Source: Burkholderia metallica
GTDB taxonomy: Bacteria; Pseudomonadota; Gammaproteobacteria; Burkholderiales; Burkholderiaceae
DNA length: 64,000 nt
Direction of reading: 5' to 3'
Assembly: GCF_902832845.1 (NCBI RefSeq)
Contig: NZ_CADFDB010000001.1
Coordinates: forward strand, 62,001 to 126,000
In this document: positions 1 to 8,147 of the stretch, piece after piece
Position numbering within the stretch: the stretch's first letter is position 1
Layout: the number at the start of each line of letters is the position of its first letter
Made by a program: the position numbers and the translations under genes
Notes under the pieces: model-generated
What the model was told of the DNA's origin: nothing
Database searches by the model: none
The model's input: the letters and a program-made list of their open reading frames with translations, nothing else

Positions 1-591
1 ATAGAGCTTCGCGAGGTCGGCGTTGCTGGCCGCCGCGCGCCGCGCATGCCGGGTGTGCAGGCTGACGCGGCGAATCGCATGCGTGCGGCGCGCCGTGTCG
101 CGGTCGCCTTTCCAGTCCGCCACGCGAACGGCGTCGGTGCGCGCCCGGTCACGCGCGTGCAGCGTCGACGGCGCCGTGCGTGCAGCGGCCGTCCTCCGGG
201 CGGATTCGACGGCATTCGCGCTGCCGCCGCCGCGTGGCGGATTGGTCGCGACCTGTGTGCCATCGATCGCATGAAACGGATACACGGGCACGGGCAGCAC
301 GGGCAGCAACGCATCGTTCGATGCCTGCAATCCGGCTTTGGGTACGGGAGCGCCCGGCATACCGGGCTCGCGGCAAACGGGATCGGCCTTGCACGTGCGG
401 TCGACCGCCACGTAGCCGCCCACCAGCAGCACGAGCGTCACGATGCTCAGGAGCGGCGCGCTGGATGCGCGTGGCCGCCGCAACGCGGCGTTGCGCAGCA
501 TCCGCGCGATGCGCGACGACCACGTATCTAACGACGGCGGCGGTGCAGGTGCGGCGCGCGTCGTCGACGGTCGTTCGCGTGCAGTGCTCAT
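1..591 (-). CDS. Hypothetical single-pass membrane protein, 3' end outside window
   Basis: The frame is open for 197 codons from an ATG at 591 to the window edge, so the C-terminus is missing. The N-terminal 45 residues are basic and proline-rich. They are followed by one hydrophobic segment (about residues 48-62, LLSIVTLVLLVGGYVAV) and a Cys-containing Pro-rich stretch (CKADPVCREPGMPG), and the rest is Arg/Ala-rich. This predicts a type II inner-membrane protein with most of its mass in the periplasm. I recognise no domain. It lies about 100 bp downstream of the MocR gene on the same strand, but nothing suggests a shared function. Confidence 0.55.
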   Translation of the reverse strand, partial: MSTARERPSTTRAAPAPPPSLDTWSSRIARMLRNAALRRPRASSAPLLSIVTLVLLVGGYVAVDRTCKADPVCREPGMPGAPVPKAGLQASNDALLPVLPVPVYPFHAIDGTQVATNPPRGGGSANAVESARRTAAARTAPSTLHARDRARTDAVRVADWKGDRDTARRTHAIRRVSLHTRHARRAAASNADLAKLY

Positions 592-694
592 GGGATGCTC
601 CGTGACGTCGGGGGCGCGGAACACGTTCGTCCGCGCGTACTTACCGCTTCATTTTTGGTCGCCGGCGGGTGAAACGCAAGGTGCATGCGGGGTG

Positions 695-2140
695 TCATGA
701 TTCGTCGGTTCTGCGCCGGCCGTTCTGCCGCTGCCGGGCCGCGAGCGCCCCGAGTGTCTCCATCGCGTGCTCGACCGCCGGTGTCCACGGCCGGCCGTAA
801 TTGAGCCGAAGAAAGCGGCGGAATCCGCCGGTCGCGGAAAAGATCGGCCCGGGCGCGATGCTGACGCCGCTTGCCATCGCGTCGCCGAACAGATGCATCG
901 CATCCACGCGCGGCGGCAATTCGATCCACAGGAAATACCCGCCGTGCGGCGCGAACACTTCGGTGCCGGCCGGAAAATACGCGCGCACGGCCGTCAGCAT
1001 CTGTGCCTGGTGCGCGGCGAGATTGCGGCGCAGCTTGCGCAGGAAGCGATCGTACGCACCGTCGCGCAGGTAGCTCGAAATCGCGATCTGCGCGGGCACG
1101 TCGGCGGCCGGCGCGCTCGCGCCTTTTGCCTGCCGGACCTGCCGCACGAAACGGCCGGCCGCGACCCAGCCGATCCTGAACCCCGGTGCGAGGCATTTCG
1201 AGAACGACCCGCAATGCAGGACGAGCCCGTTCTCGTCATACAGTTTCGCGGGGCGCGTGGGAGCCGTGTCGAAATGCAGTTCGCCGTACACGTCGTCCTC
1301 GATCAGCGGCACGTTGCGTGCCGCGAGCAGCTCGATCAGCGCGCGCTTGCGCTCGTCGGTCAGCGTCGCGCCGGTCGGGTTGTGGAACGACGTCATGAAC
1401 CAGCACGCGCGCACCGGGTGCGAGTCGAGCGCTTCGGCGAGCGCATCGAGGTCGAGGCCCGCTCGCGGGTCGACCGGAATCTCGACGGCCTTCAGGTGCA
1501 GCCGCTGCACGGCTTGCAGTGCAGCGTGGAACGCCGGCCGCTCGATCGCGACGATGTCGCCGGGGCGTGTCAGCGCCTGCAGGCTGAGCGTGAGCGCCTC
1601 GATCGCGCCGGTGGTGATGACGATTTCCTCCATCGGCAGCGACGCGCCCGCGTTCAGGTAGCGCAGCGCAATCTGGCGCCGCAGCGCGTCGTGGCCGGGC
1701 GGCAATCCGGCCAGTAGTTTCGTGCGGTCCATGTTGCGCGCTGCGGACGCCACGTGGCGCCACAGGCTGCTCATCGGAAACAGCGAATAGCTGGCGAATT
1801 CGGAGCCGAGCGGAACGACGTCGTCGCATTTGAGCGAATCGAGCAAACGCGTCAGCGTATCGTCGCCGCCGGTCGGCGCGGGGGCGGCCGGCTTGCGCGG
1901 CGGTTCGTGGCCGAACCGCACGTGCCTGTCTTCGAGGTTCGCAACGAAATAACCGGAGCGCGCCCGCGCGACGATCAGACCCTCGCTCTCGAGCAGGTAG
2001 TACGCGCGAAACACGGTGGATGGGCTCACGCGATACGCGCGGCACGCGGCACGCACGGTGGGAATCCGCGCGCCGGCCACCAGGTCGCCGCGCCGGATGG
2101 CGTCGGTGATCGTCTGTGCCAGTGCCGCATAGCGCTTCAT
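695..2140 (-). CDS. MocR/PdxR-family regulator (GntR wHTH plus aminotransferase fold)
   Basis: A 481-residue protein in the usual MocR size range. The first 70 residues form a GntR winged helix (AYRVSPSTVFRAYYLLESEG). The rest is a fold-type I aminotransferase domain with the PLP-lysine region CGSFSKCLAPGFRIGW, a TSFHNPTG segment and the EDDVYGELHF motif. MocR proteins bind PLP or an amino-acid adduct and regulate vitamin B6, GABA, taurine or transport genes. The ATG at 2140 is chosen because it begins exactly at the helix-turn-helix; an upstream extension to 2326 is compositionally non-coding. No typical MocR target (pdx, gab, tau) is adjacent, so the regulon is unknown. It is divergent from the propeller gene at 2414 and might control it. 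Confidence 0.9.
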   Translation of the reverse strand: MKRYAALAQTITDAIRRGDLVAGARIPTVRAACRAYRVSPSTVFRAYYLLESEGLIVARARSGYFVANLEDRHVRFGHEPPRKPAAPAPTGGDDTLTRLLDSLKCDDVVPLGSEFASYSLFPMSSLWRHVASAARNMDRTKLLAGLPPGHDALRRQIALRYLNAGASLPMEEIVITTGAIEALTLSLQALTRPGDIVAIERPAFHAALQAVQRLHLKAVEIPVDPRAGLDLDALAEALDSHPVRACWFMTSFHNPTGATLTDERKRALIELLAARNVPLIEDDVYGELHFDTAPTRPAKLYDENGLVLHCGSFSKCLAPGFRIGWVAAGRFVRQVRQAKGASAPAADVPAQIAISSYLRDGAYDRFLRKLRRNLAAHQAQMLTAVRAYFPAGTEVFAPHGGYFLWIELPPRVDAMHLFGDAMASGVSIAPGPIFSATGGFRRFLRLNYGRPWTPAVEHAMETLGALAARQRQNGRRRTDES

Positions 2141-2413
2141 GCGTGCCCTCCGGCTGATCGTGGCCCTGGGACAAAGCGTAGTACGGCAGCCGTGGCGTGC
2201 AAGCGCGCCCCCAAACCGCCGGCTGATCCGCATGTTTTGAACGCGCTCTGATCCTTTTCTTTCGTCTGACCAGCGGGCATCCTCTCGCAATTCTTGTTCC
2301 CGATGTCCGACCGATACGGAATTCACGCTGCGCCGACGGCGGATCCGTGACGCTCGCGCGTGCTGCGCGGTTCCCTGTCCGCGGCGTCCTTACCTTACCC
2401 GGAAGCATTCAGC

Positions 2414-3826
2414 GTGAAATTGAAGACCCTCGTCGCGGGCCTCGTGGCCGGCATCGCTCTTGACCTGTTCGGCGGCGTCGCAGCCGCAGCCTGCATCAGC
2501 AATCCCGCCTCCCAGCCGAACGCGACGTTTCCCGCCGCGCTGACCGGCAAGCTCGTCTATCACAGCTACGTCAAGTACGGCGACGGCACGAGCCAGCTGT
2601 TTCTCTACGACTTCTCGGCTCGTTCGCTGACGCAGCTGAGCAAGAGCACGTGGGGCATCACCGATCCGATGAACGGCGTGTTCAGCCCTGACGGCAAGTG
2701 GCTCGCGTTCATGGGCATCCGCAACGGCGCATGGAACGTGTTCATGCTGCAGCTCGGCGCCGGCACGCCGCCCGTCAACATGACGAACAGCACGGGCGCC
2801 ACGCGCAACGAGGATCCCAAGTTCAGCACGGACGGCAAGACGCTCGTGTTCAAGCAGAACGGCGACGTCAAGCAGGGCACGCTGTCGTACACGAGCGCGG
2901 GCCCGGTGTTCACGTCGGTCGTGAGCCTGACGAACGCGCCGGCCGGCGCCGAATACTCGATGCCGTATCTCGCGCCGGACGCGAGCGCCGTCTATTACGC
3001 GACCGGCACCGGCTCCAACATGGGACTGATGAAGCGCACGATCGCGACCGGTGCGACCGCCGTGTTCGATCATCCGGCCGGGCTGCAGACGTACTACCCG
3101 ATCGTGCGTGCGGACGGCATGGTGTTCTACGCGCGCTGGAAAGACAGCGGCGGGGCCGACCAGATCTACGCGAAGACCGCCGACCCGGCGTCGACGCCGA
3201 ACGCGTTATCGCTCAACGACTGCGCGAGCAACAACTCGGACCCGGCGCCGGTGAGCGGTACGAACTATCTGTTCTTCTCGTCGACGACGGGGGGCGGCTA
3301 TCAGCTCTATGTCGGCGATGTGACGACCGGCCAGCGCTGGAGCCTGTCGCAGTTCGGTGTGAATGCCGATACGACGAAGGCCAAGCTCGGGTCGAGCTAC
3401 TACGGCGGCCCGGCCACCGCGCAGCCGACGCTGCTGTCGCAAGGGCGTCCGGCCGCCGCGTCGGCGAGCTACAACGCGTCGCTCACGCCCGACAAGGCGT
3501 TCGACGGCAACGCCACGAGCACGCGCTGGGATTCGCCGGAAGGCGCGGGCGTCGGTTCGCAATGGATCTCCGTGGATCTCGGTGCGGTGAAGCACATCGA
3601 TCACGTCGATCTGTACTGGGACGCGGGCGCGCTCGTCTACCAGATCCAGACGTCGAACGACAACGCGAACTGGACGACGATCTATTCGACGAGCAACGGT
3701 GGTTCATATACCCACGTCACACTGCCGAATCTCAACGGCAGCGGACGTTACGTGCGGATGCTCGGCACGCAGCGCGCGACGCAGTGGGGCTACTCGCTCT
3801 ACGAAATGCAGGTGTGGGGGTCGTAA
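2414..3826 (+). CDS. Secreted TolB-like beta-propeller with C-terminal F5/8 type C (discoidin) domain
   Basis: About 470 residues from a GTG start preceded by GGAAG eight bases upstream; an ATG at 2360 is possible but less likely. The N-terminus is a signal peptide (VKLKTLVAGLVAGIALDLF, cut near AAAA-CIS). Residues about 40-330 carry PD40/TolB-type blades with repeated F-S-x-D-G-K phrases (NGVFSPDGKWLAFMG, KFSTDGKTLVFKQ, YLAPDASAVYYATG). The last about 120 residues are an F5/8 type C carbohydrate-binding module (AFDGNATSTRWDSPEG, QWISVDLGAVKHIDHV, GRYVRMLGTQRATQWGYSLY). It probably binds a glycan outside the cytoplasm. No catalytic residues are evident, so it may be an adhesin or accessory protein rather than an enzyme. 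Confidence 0.85.
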   Translation: MKLKTLVAGLVAGIALDLFGGVAAAACISNPASQPNATFPAALTGKLVYHSYVKYGDGTSQLFLYDFSARSLTQLSKSTWGITDPMNGVFSPDGKWLAFMGIRNGAWNVFMLQLGAGTPPVNMTNSTGATRNEDPKFSTDGKTLVFKQNGDVKQGTLSYTSAGPVFTSVVSLTNAPAGAEYSMPYLAPDASAVYYATGTGSNMGLMKRTIATGATAVFDHPAGLQTYYPIVRADGMVFYARWKDSGGADQIYAKTADPASTPNALSLNDCASNNSDPAPVSGTNYLFFSSTTGGGYQLYVGDVTTGQRWSLSQFGVNADTTKAKLGSSYYGGPATAQPTLLSQGRPAAASASYNASLTPDKAFDGNATSTRWDSPEGAGVGSQWISVDLGAVKHIDHVDLYWDAGALVYQIQTSNDNANWTTIYSTSNGGSYTHVTLPNLNGSGRYVRMLGTQRATQWGYSLYEMQVWGS

Positions 3827-4021
3827 GTGCACGCCGGAAGCAGTCTTCAAGGTCGCTGCATGGTGTCGGTCTCCGTTGCTGCGGTGATCGCCGATACATC
3901 GCAGGTTCCGGTATCTCGATGTTTTGGGAAAACGCAGGGGCGTGCAGTCTGTCAATCGCAGGCGATGGGCTGACCGGACGAGGGAAGAAGGGCGAACACG
4001 CAGGAGACGCTGGAAGAAGAC

Positions 4022-4040
4022 GACCCGCTTCGCGCGGGTC
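4022..4040. terminator. Weak hairpin between convergent genes
   Basis: GACCCGC, a 5-nt loop, then GCGGGTC form a 7-bp GC-rich stem between the convergent propeller gene (ends 3826) and the OmpA-like gene (ends 4063). There is no U-tract on either strand, so this is only a possible terminator. The rest of 3827-4062 holds no gene I can support. Confidence 0.3.
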
Positions 4041-4062
4041 GGTCCGAACGCTCCGTGTTACG

Positions 4063-4512
4063 TCAATGCGTCTTGGGTATCGGGTTCAGGTTCGGGCAGC
4101 AGTGATCAGGGCATCCCGGACTAACGTTCACCTCGACGCGCCGCCCCGATTGCCCGAACTCGTCCGGCTTGAAAATTTGACTCATGAAATCGCTTTTCTC
4201 GCCACGGATCGAAAACTGACCTAGGGCAGTCATCACGTTTTCCGCCCGTCGCGTTGCAAGCTGCTGTGCGTCTTGCTCGGTTCTTTCGGCCAGTCCTACA
4301 AGCCATACCGTATCGATGATCGGAAAGCGCCTTTTCAGATCGCTAGACCACGCCGATAACCTCGATAGTTCGATCGAAGAAATTGCGTTCGAGTCAGTAT
4401 CGAAAACAATGTCGATGTAATGGGCAGGCATGTTCGATGGACCGTCACACGCGAATGCTGCATGCGCGCAGCACAACGTGAGCGCGGCGGCAGTCAGGAA
4501 CTTAGTCACCAT
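4063..4512 (-). CDS. Small periplasmic OmpA-like protein in PAAR module
   Basis: 149 residues. The ATG at 4512 gives a clear signal peptide (MVTKFLTAAALTLCCAHAAFA). The body is a compact OmpA/Pal-type domain: a beta-strand IDIVFDTDSNAISSIELSRL, a helix with DAQQLATRRAENVMTAL and the closing GQSGRRVEVNV. A cysteine-rich tail follows (CPDHCCPNLNPIP). Such domains bind peptidoglycan. The gene overlaps the upstream metallopeptidase gene by 11 bp, so the two are translationally coupled. Its position right after a candidate T6SS effector and its periplasmic targeting make it a candidate immunity or accessory protein; that role is inferred from context only. Confidence 0.75.
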   Translation of the reverse strand: MVTKFLTAAALTLCCAHAAFACDGPSNMPAHYIDIVFDTDSNAISSIELSRLSAWSSDLKRRFPIIDTVWLVGLAERTEQDAQQLATRRAENVMTALGQFSIRGEKSDFMSQIFKPDEFGQSGRRVEVNVSPGCPDHCCPNLNPIPKTH

Positions 4513-5149
4513 CGACGACGTACCCCGCAATGCTGTCGGCATTGTTGATTGCCAAGGCCGGATGCGATTGCCCCCATTCAGGAAGGAACCGCGTGATTGT
4601 GTATTGATCATCTGTAGATGACATCGTGTCTTGGAAGTGCGTTGCTTCGTGGATGATAGTGGATACGTGAGAATCGGCATTCGCAGTCCACGGGCGCATC
4701 GTGCAAAATCGCGCGCTGATGGCGATCGTGTGTGTTGTCGTGTCCGGCGCGCAGACGTGCGCCGCTTCCCCGCCGGTGCCGACCGGGTTAGGTGTGCATC
4801 CGGTCGCCAGATCGGCGGCGCTTCCGGTACGGACGACGTTCCTTTCATTGAAGGAGCACACTACCTTAACTACCTTTGTTAGTCCGGTCAGTAGGTGCAT
4901 TCGTGTTGCCTCGTCGTTACGACCGAACCACTTGAACACGCGGTCTTTTTCGTACTGCGACCACTTTCGCAAAGAGACTATGCGAGCGTCTAGCTTCTCG
5001 ATGGCTTTGGTCTGCGCCTTGGCGAACACGGCTCGGAACTCCGAGTTGGTCATGTTCTCGCAGATCGGCCGCAAGTCAACGTTCGCGAAATGCTGCGATC
5101 CTTCGATGGTGTTTGTCGTTGTCTCGGCAACGGTAGTCTGGTTCCCCAT
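4502..5149 (-). CDS. M35-like (lysine-specific) metallopeptidase, candidate T6SS effector
   Basis: 215 residues with no signal peptide. The C-terminal half has the zincin motif HEATHF followed closely by STDDQY, matching the HExxH plus downstream Asp pattern of aspzincins (M35, lysine-specific metallo-endopeptidase family). Before it comes the conserved helix KDRVFKWFGRNDEATRMHLL and a Cys-containing strand region (GTGGEAAHVCAPDTTTHTIA). Proteins of this family lacking a secretion signal and encoded beside PAAR or VgrG genes are predicted type VI effectors. It starts 4 bp after the PAAR stop codon and overlaps the OmpA-like gene, forming a three-gene unit. Local GC is lower than in neighbouring regions, suggesting horizontal acquisition. 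Confidence 0.75.
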   Translation of the reverse strand: MGNQTTVAETTTNTIEGSQHFANVDLRPICENMTNSEFRAVFAKAQTKAIEKLDARIVSLRKWSQYEKDRVFKWFGRNDEATRMHLLTGLTKVVKVVCSFNERNVVRTGSAADLATGCTPNPVGTGGEAAHVCAPDTTTHTIAISARFCTMRPWTANADSHVSTIIHEATHFQDTMSSTDDQYTITRFLPEWGQSHPALAINNADSIAGYVVDGD

Positions 5150-5153
5150 CTTT

Positions 5154-5675
5154 TCAATCCTCGATTACAAGCTTCAAGGTCTGCGCATCTTCGGTCTGCA
5201 CACGCGCAGTACAACCGTGCCGATCGCTCATGCCGGACGCAAGCATGTTCCCTGATCGATCCTTGATCCAATAGCGCACGTTGCTTAACGGCTGCTTGGT
5301 CCGAAAGTCGCGGATCACGAACTGATCGTCATGGATACCCGACGCGGGCGCGAATGCCGAACGTGCGCCGAACGGGTTCGCCGCTTTGCGGCCACCGTCG
5401 CCCCCGTAAAAAATCGTGCTGTCGCTACCCGCGATAAGTCGGTTTTGCCCGCATGGACAGAGTACAGCGTCACCTTCCAGGGCGACGCATCGCCCGTGAT
5501 GAATCGTGCGCTGGGCGCTGCCCACTATCAGGAACGCCCCATCGCAATTTCCGCATGTCGCCTTGTCGCCATCAATGGCTACCTGCTTGCCGTGATTGAA
5601 CATCGTAGACGTAACGGCGATGACGACGCCGCCAGTTGTCGTCGGGTCGCCGTTCCTGACTGCTCGTCGGCTCAT
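5154..5675 (-). CDS. PAAR-domain protein with C-terminal beta-sandwich extension (T6SS spike tip)
   Basis: 173 residues. Residues about 1-90 form a PAAR domain: the start RRAVRNGDPTTTGGVVI, then VAIDGDKATCGNCDG and VALEGDAVLCPCGQNRL, with paired cysteines and His residues suited to metal binding at the spike tip. Residues about 100-173 (HDDQFVIRDFRTKQPLSNVR, YWIKDRSGNMLASGMSDRHG) look like a transthyretin/Ig-like extension used to dock an effector. PAAR proteins cap VgrG and load effectors into the type VI apparatus. No VgrG, Hcp or sheath genes are in the window, so this is an orphan PAAR module. Confidence 0.85.
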   Translation of the reverse strand: MSRRAVRNGDPTTTGGVVIAVTSTMFNHGKQVAIDGDKATCGNCDGAFLIVGSAQRTIHHGRCVALEGDAVLCPCGQNRLIAGSDSTIFYGGDGGRKAANPFGARSAFAPASGIHDDQFVIRDFRTKQPLSNVRYWIKDRSGNMLASGMSDRHGCTARVQTEDAQTLKLVIED

Positions 5676-5685
5676 AGTCGTTTCC

Positions 5686-6027
5686 TCAATCGAAGTTGGT
5701 GTCGCGCGTGCAGGTCATTTGCATATTGCCGCGATACATCGGATCGATTGCATCGGGCGAACAGATCTGCGTAGTGTGTAGCTGCTGCACCATCGCGTAA
5801 AGCGGGATCGATGAGTGAAGAAAATACGAACAATCGGCGTGTTCTTTTTCTGTCATAGGCTCGGAAATATTATGTATGGACGAGCCATCAAAGATCGCCG
5901 GCAATGATTGGTTTGTATATGGGACGAGTATGATTTTTATTAGTAATCCAATGGAAACGTAGATACTTCGAAGCCGCGCATTACCGAGGGGAGGGATGAA
6001 CGCGCAATCGAGCGCTGAGTTTCGCAA
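5686..6027 (-). pseudogene. Uncertain or degraded small gene upstream of PAAR
   Basis: An open frame of up to 113 codons ends 10 bp before the PAAR start, but the only start giving full length is TTG (6027). The first ATG (5856) leaves just 56 residues. The N-terminal part has a hydrophobic stretch (SIYVSIGLLIKIILV) like a signal anchor, and the C-terminal part is Cys-containing (HTTQICSPDAIDPMYRGN). An adjacent frame upstream (6280-5981) ends inside it, so a frameshifted or eroded gene is plausible. I do not recognise the family. The sequence is distinctly AT-richer than the rest of the window. Confidence 0.35.
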
Positions 6028-6676
6028 ACCGAGCGGGAAGATGTGTCACGATCCAGGACTTGATCGTTTGCTGTCGACGCTGCTTGTCTGCAAGCGGATG
6101 CAACTCGATTGATAGGTCGCCGATGAAACGCACTGGGGATTCGACATTAAGCATGTGCGGCCGAATGGAGCGACAGCGACTGCAACGGCAGAGAAATGGC
6201 CGTGCTGCGCCGCTTCGACGAATCATTCGTGGCAGACGTTGCTTACAACGCGGTCGTGAGGGCGTCGTGAACCAGTTCACTCAATCGCGGCTCGCGCCGC
6301 GCTCGGCGGCCGAAAGGCGGTGACTCCAAGCGGACTGCGAACGCGTGGCAGACGTGATTGCACCTGTTGTCGCGCTGGGTGACAGCGGACGAGATCACGT
6401 GTTGGAAGCGGAGTTTCTACTCCGGGAAAATTCCAGGCTCGAACGAGCGATACTGTTCGGCGCGACACCGCGCCGATCCCCGGCGAATGCCTTCTCGTGA
6501 CGAGCGCAAACCGGAAAGGGGGGAATCGTCCTACAGCGGTAATGCGGTCAGGTGAGGTGCCTCGGAAGCATCGCGCAGAAAGTTACCACCGCTGCATGGC
6601 GGTTGCGATCACGCTTCTACAATCCCTGGGCATCAGTCTTCGCGACCGCATGATTTTTTACCGCGCAGCGCGCGTG
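6028..6676. other. Stretch without a supported gene
   Basis: About 650 bp between the T6SS-type module and gbdR. Several short open frames exist on both strands but none has a convincing start, codon pattern or motif. Base composition is mixed and lower in GC than the flanking catabolic genes. It looks like decayed accessory DNA at the edge of an insertion. I saw no transposase remnant, direct repeat or tRNA. Confidence 0.5.
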
Positions 6677-7702
6677 TCACGCGTGGACCGCATGCGTCGG
6701 AAACGCCGGCCCGGCACTGGCCGCACCCTGCGCGAGCGGCGCGACCTGCTTGCGGCGCTCCCTCGTCGGCGCGACGCCGAACGCGTCGCGATAGCTCTTG
6801 CTGAAATGGCACGCCGACTGGAAGCCGCACGCCATCGTGATGTGCATGATCGACATGTCGGTCTGCAGCAGCAGCTCGCGCGCGCGGCGCAGCCGCAGCG
6901 TCAGGTAGTAATGCGTCGGCGTCATCCCGAGGTGTTCGCGGAACAGGCGCTGCAGTTGCCGCTGCGACATGTTCGCGAGGCGCGCGAGCTCCTCGCGCGA
7001 CAGCGGCTCCTCGATGTTGTTCTCCATCAGCGAGATCACCTCGAACAGCGACTTGTTCGCCGAGCCCAGGCGCGCGACGAGCGGCATGCGTTGCTGCGCG
7101 CTCGTGTCGCGTACGTGTTCGACGATGAACTGCTCGGCGATCTGCGTGACGCGCGCGGTGCCCACGCGCGCGGCGATCAGGTTCAGCATCATGTCGAGCG
7201 GCGCGACGCCGCCCGTGCACGTGATGCGGTCGCGGTCGATCACGAACAGTTCCTTCAGGAAGCGCGTGTCCGGAAACTCTTCCTTCAGCGCCGACATGTT
7301 CTCCCAGTGGATCGCGCATGCGTAGCCCGCGAGCAGCCCCGACTTCGCCAGTGCATAGGTGCCCGTGCACAGGCTGCCGAGCGGAATGCCCGCGCGTGCG
7401 AAACGACGCAGCGTCGACAGATGGGCGGGCGTGGTCGCACGCTGCACGTCGACGCCGCCGCACACGAACACGATGTCGGGCTGCCCCGCGCATTCGGCCG
7501 GGCCCGTGTCGACCGTCAGGCCGTTGCTCGCCGTGACCGGGCCGCCGTCCGGGCTGATCACCGACCAGCGGTAGAGCGGCTGGCCGCTCAGGTAGTTCGC
7601 CATCCGAAGCACCTCGATCGCATTGGTGAACGCGATCATCGTGAAGTTCGGTAAAGGCATGAACGCGAAGTGGGACAGCGACGCTGTGCGGTCGGGCGAC
7701 AT
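6677..7702 (-). CDS. gbdR: GbdR, AraC/GlxA-family activator of glycine betaine catabolism
   Basis: 341 residues. The N-terminal half is a DJ-1/PfpI-like ligand-binding domain (DIVFVCGGVDVQ, GIPLGSLCTGTYALAKSGLL). The C-terminal about 100 residues carry the AraC double helix-turn-helix (LARLANMSQRQLQRLFREHL; DMSIMHITMACGFQSACHFS). GbdR responds to glycine betaine and dimethylglycine and activates gbc, dgc, glyA and transporter genes in Pseudomonas and Burkholderia. It is divergent from the glyA-gbcB cluster across 445 bp, the arrangement expected for a local activator. The ATG at 7702 gives full family length. A second GlxA-type paralogue is at 38025. Confidence 0.92.
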   Translation of the reverse strand: MSPDRTASLSHFAFMPLPNFTMIAFTNAIEVLRMANYLSGQPLYRWSVISPDGGPVTASNGLTVDTGPAECAGQPDIVFVCGGVDVQRATTPAHLSTLRRFARAGIPLGSLCTGTYALAKSGLLAGYACAIHWENMSALKEEFPDTRFLKELFVIDRDRITCTGGVAPLDMMLNLIAARVGTARVTQIAEQFIVEHVRDTSAQQRMPLVARLGSANKSLFEVISLMENNIEEPLSREELARLANMSQRQLQRLFREHLGMTPTHYYLTLRLRRARELLLQTDMSIMHITMACGFQSACHFSKSYRDAFGVAPTRERRKQVAPLAQGAASAGPAFPTHAVHA

Positions 7703-8147
7703 GGGGAGCTTCCTGGAATCTCTAATAGCTATAGGCCCGAGGCACCGATCGGGCTGCGGTATTGTGTGAGCGAGCGCAACAAGCGTGCCATACGGCTAAA
7801 CCCTAGCTCCATACGTTGTCTGGGCGTAAGGCCGATGCTGCACTGCACCGTATCCGGGAGATGTCGCACTTCGATCGAGCGGCACAGGCACTGCGGAAGT
7901 GCGTGTCCATAGGTGAACAGCCGTCGCCGTTTTTGTCGGTCATCCGAAAAAGCACGAGCGGTCACTTGTATAAAACGGACGCGGATGGCGGAAAAGGCAA
8001 AGAACGCGTCTAAATTCATCAATCCGCCGAAAATCCGAACGACAAGAATAGAGCCGTCGGCAGCCTTGTACTGGACGAGCGGGAAACCCAGGCAGGGCGG
8101 GCCTTGAGCTTCGGTTTCAGCCCCCTATTCTTCGTCACGGACGCACT
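7703..8147 (+). promoter_or_regulatory. Divergent gbdR/glyA control region with inverted repeat
   Basis: 445 bp without a gene. It contains an 8-bp inverted repeat CGCACTTC (7865-7872) and GAAGTGCG (7896-7903) with a 23-nt spacer, a geometry suited to an AraC-type dimer, so it is a candidate GbdR site. A TATAAA element lies at 7969-7974, but I cannot pair it with a good -35. I see no glycine or SAM/SAH riboswitch fold by eye. The assignment to GbdR is inference. Confidence 0.4.

Noticed and set aside
4701-5255. Plus-strand open frame across the M35 and PAAR genes
   Set aside because: Antisense to two genes with clear motifs and lacking any domain itself.
8000-8147. Possible glycine or SAH riboswitch before glyA
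   Set aside because: No conserved aptamer core could be recognised by eye and the leader is short; a covariance search would be needed.
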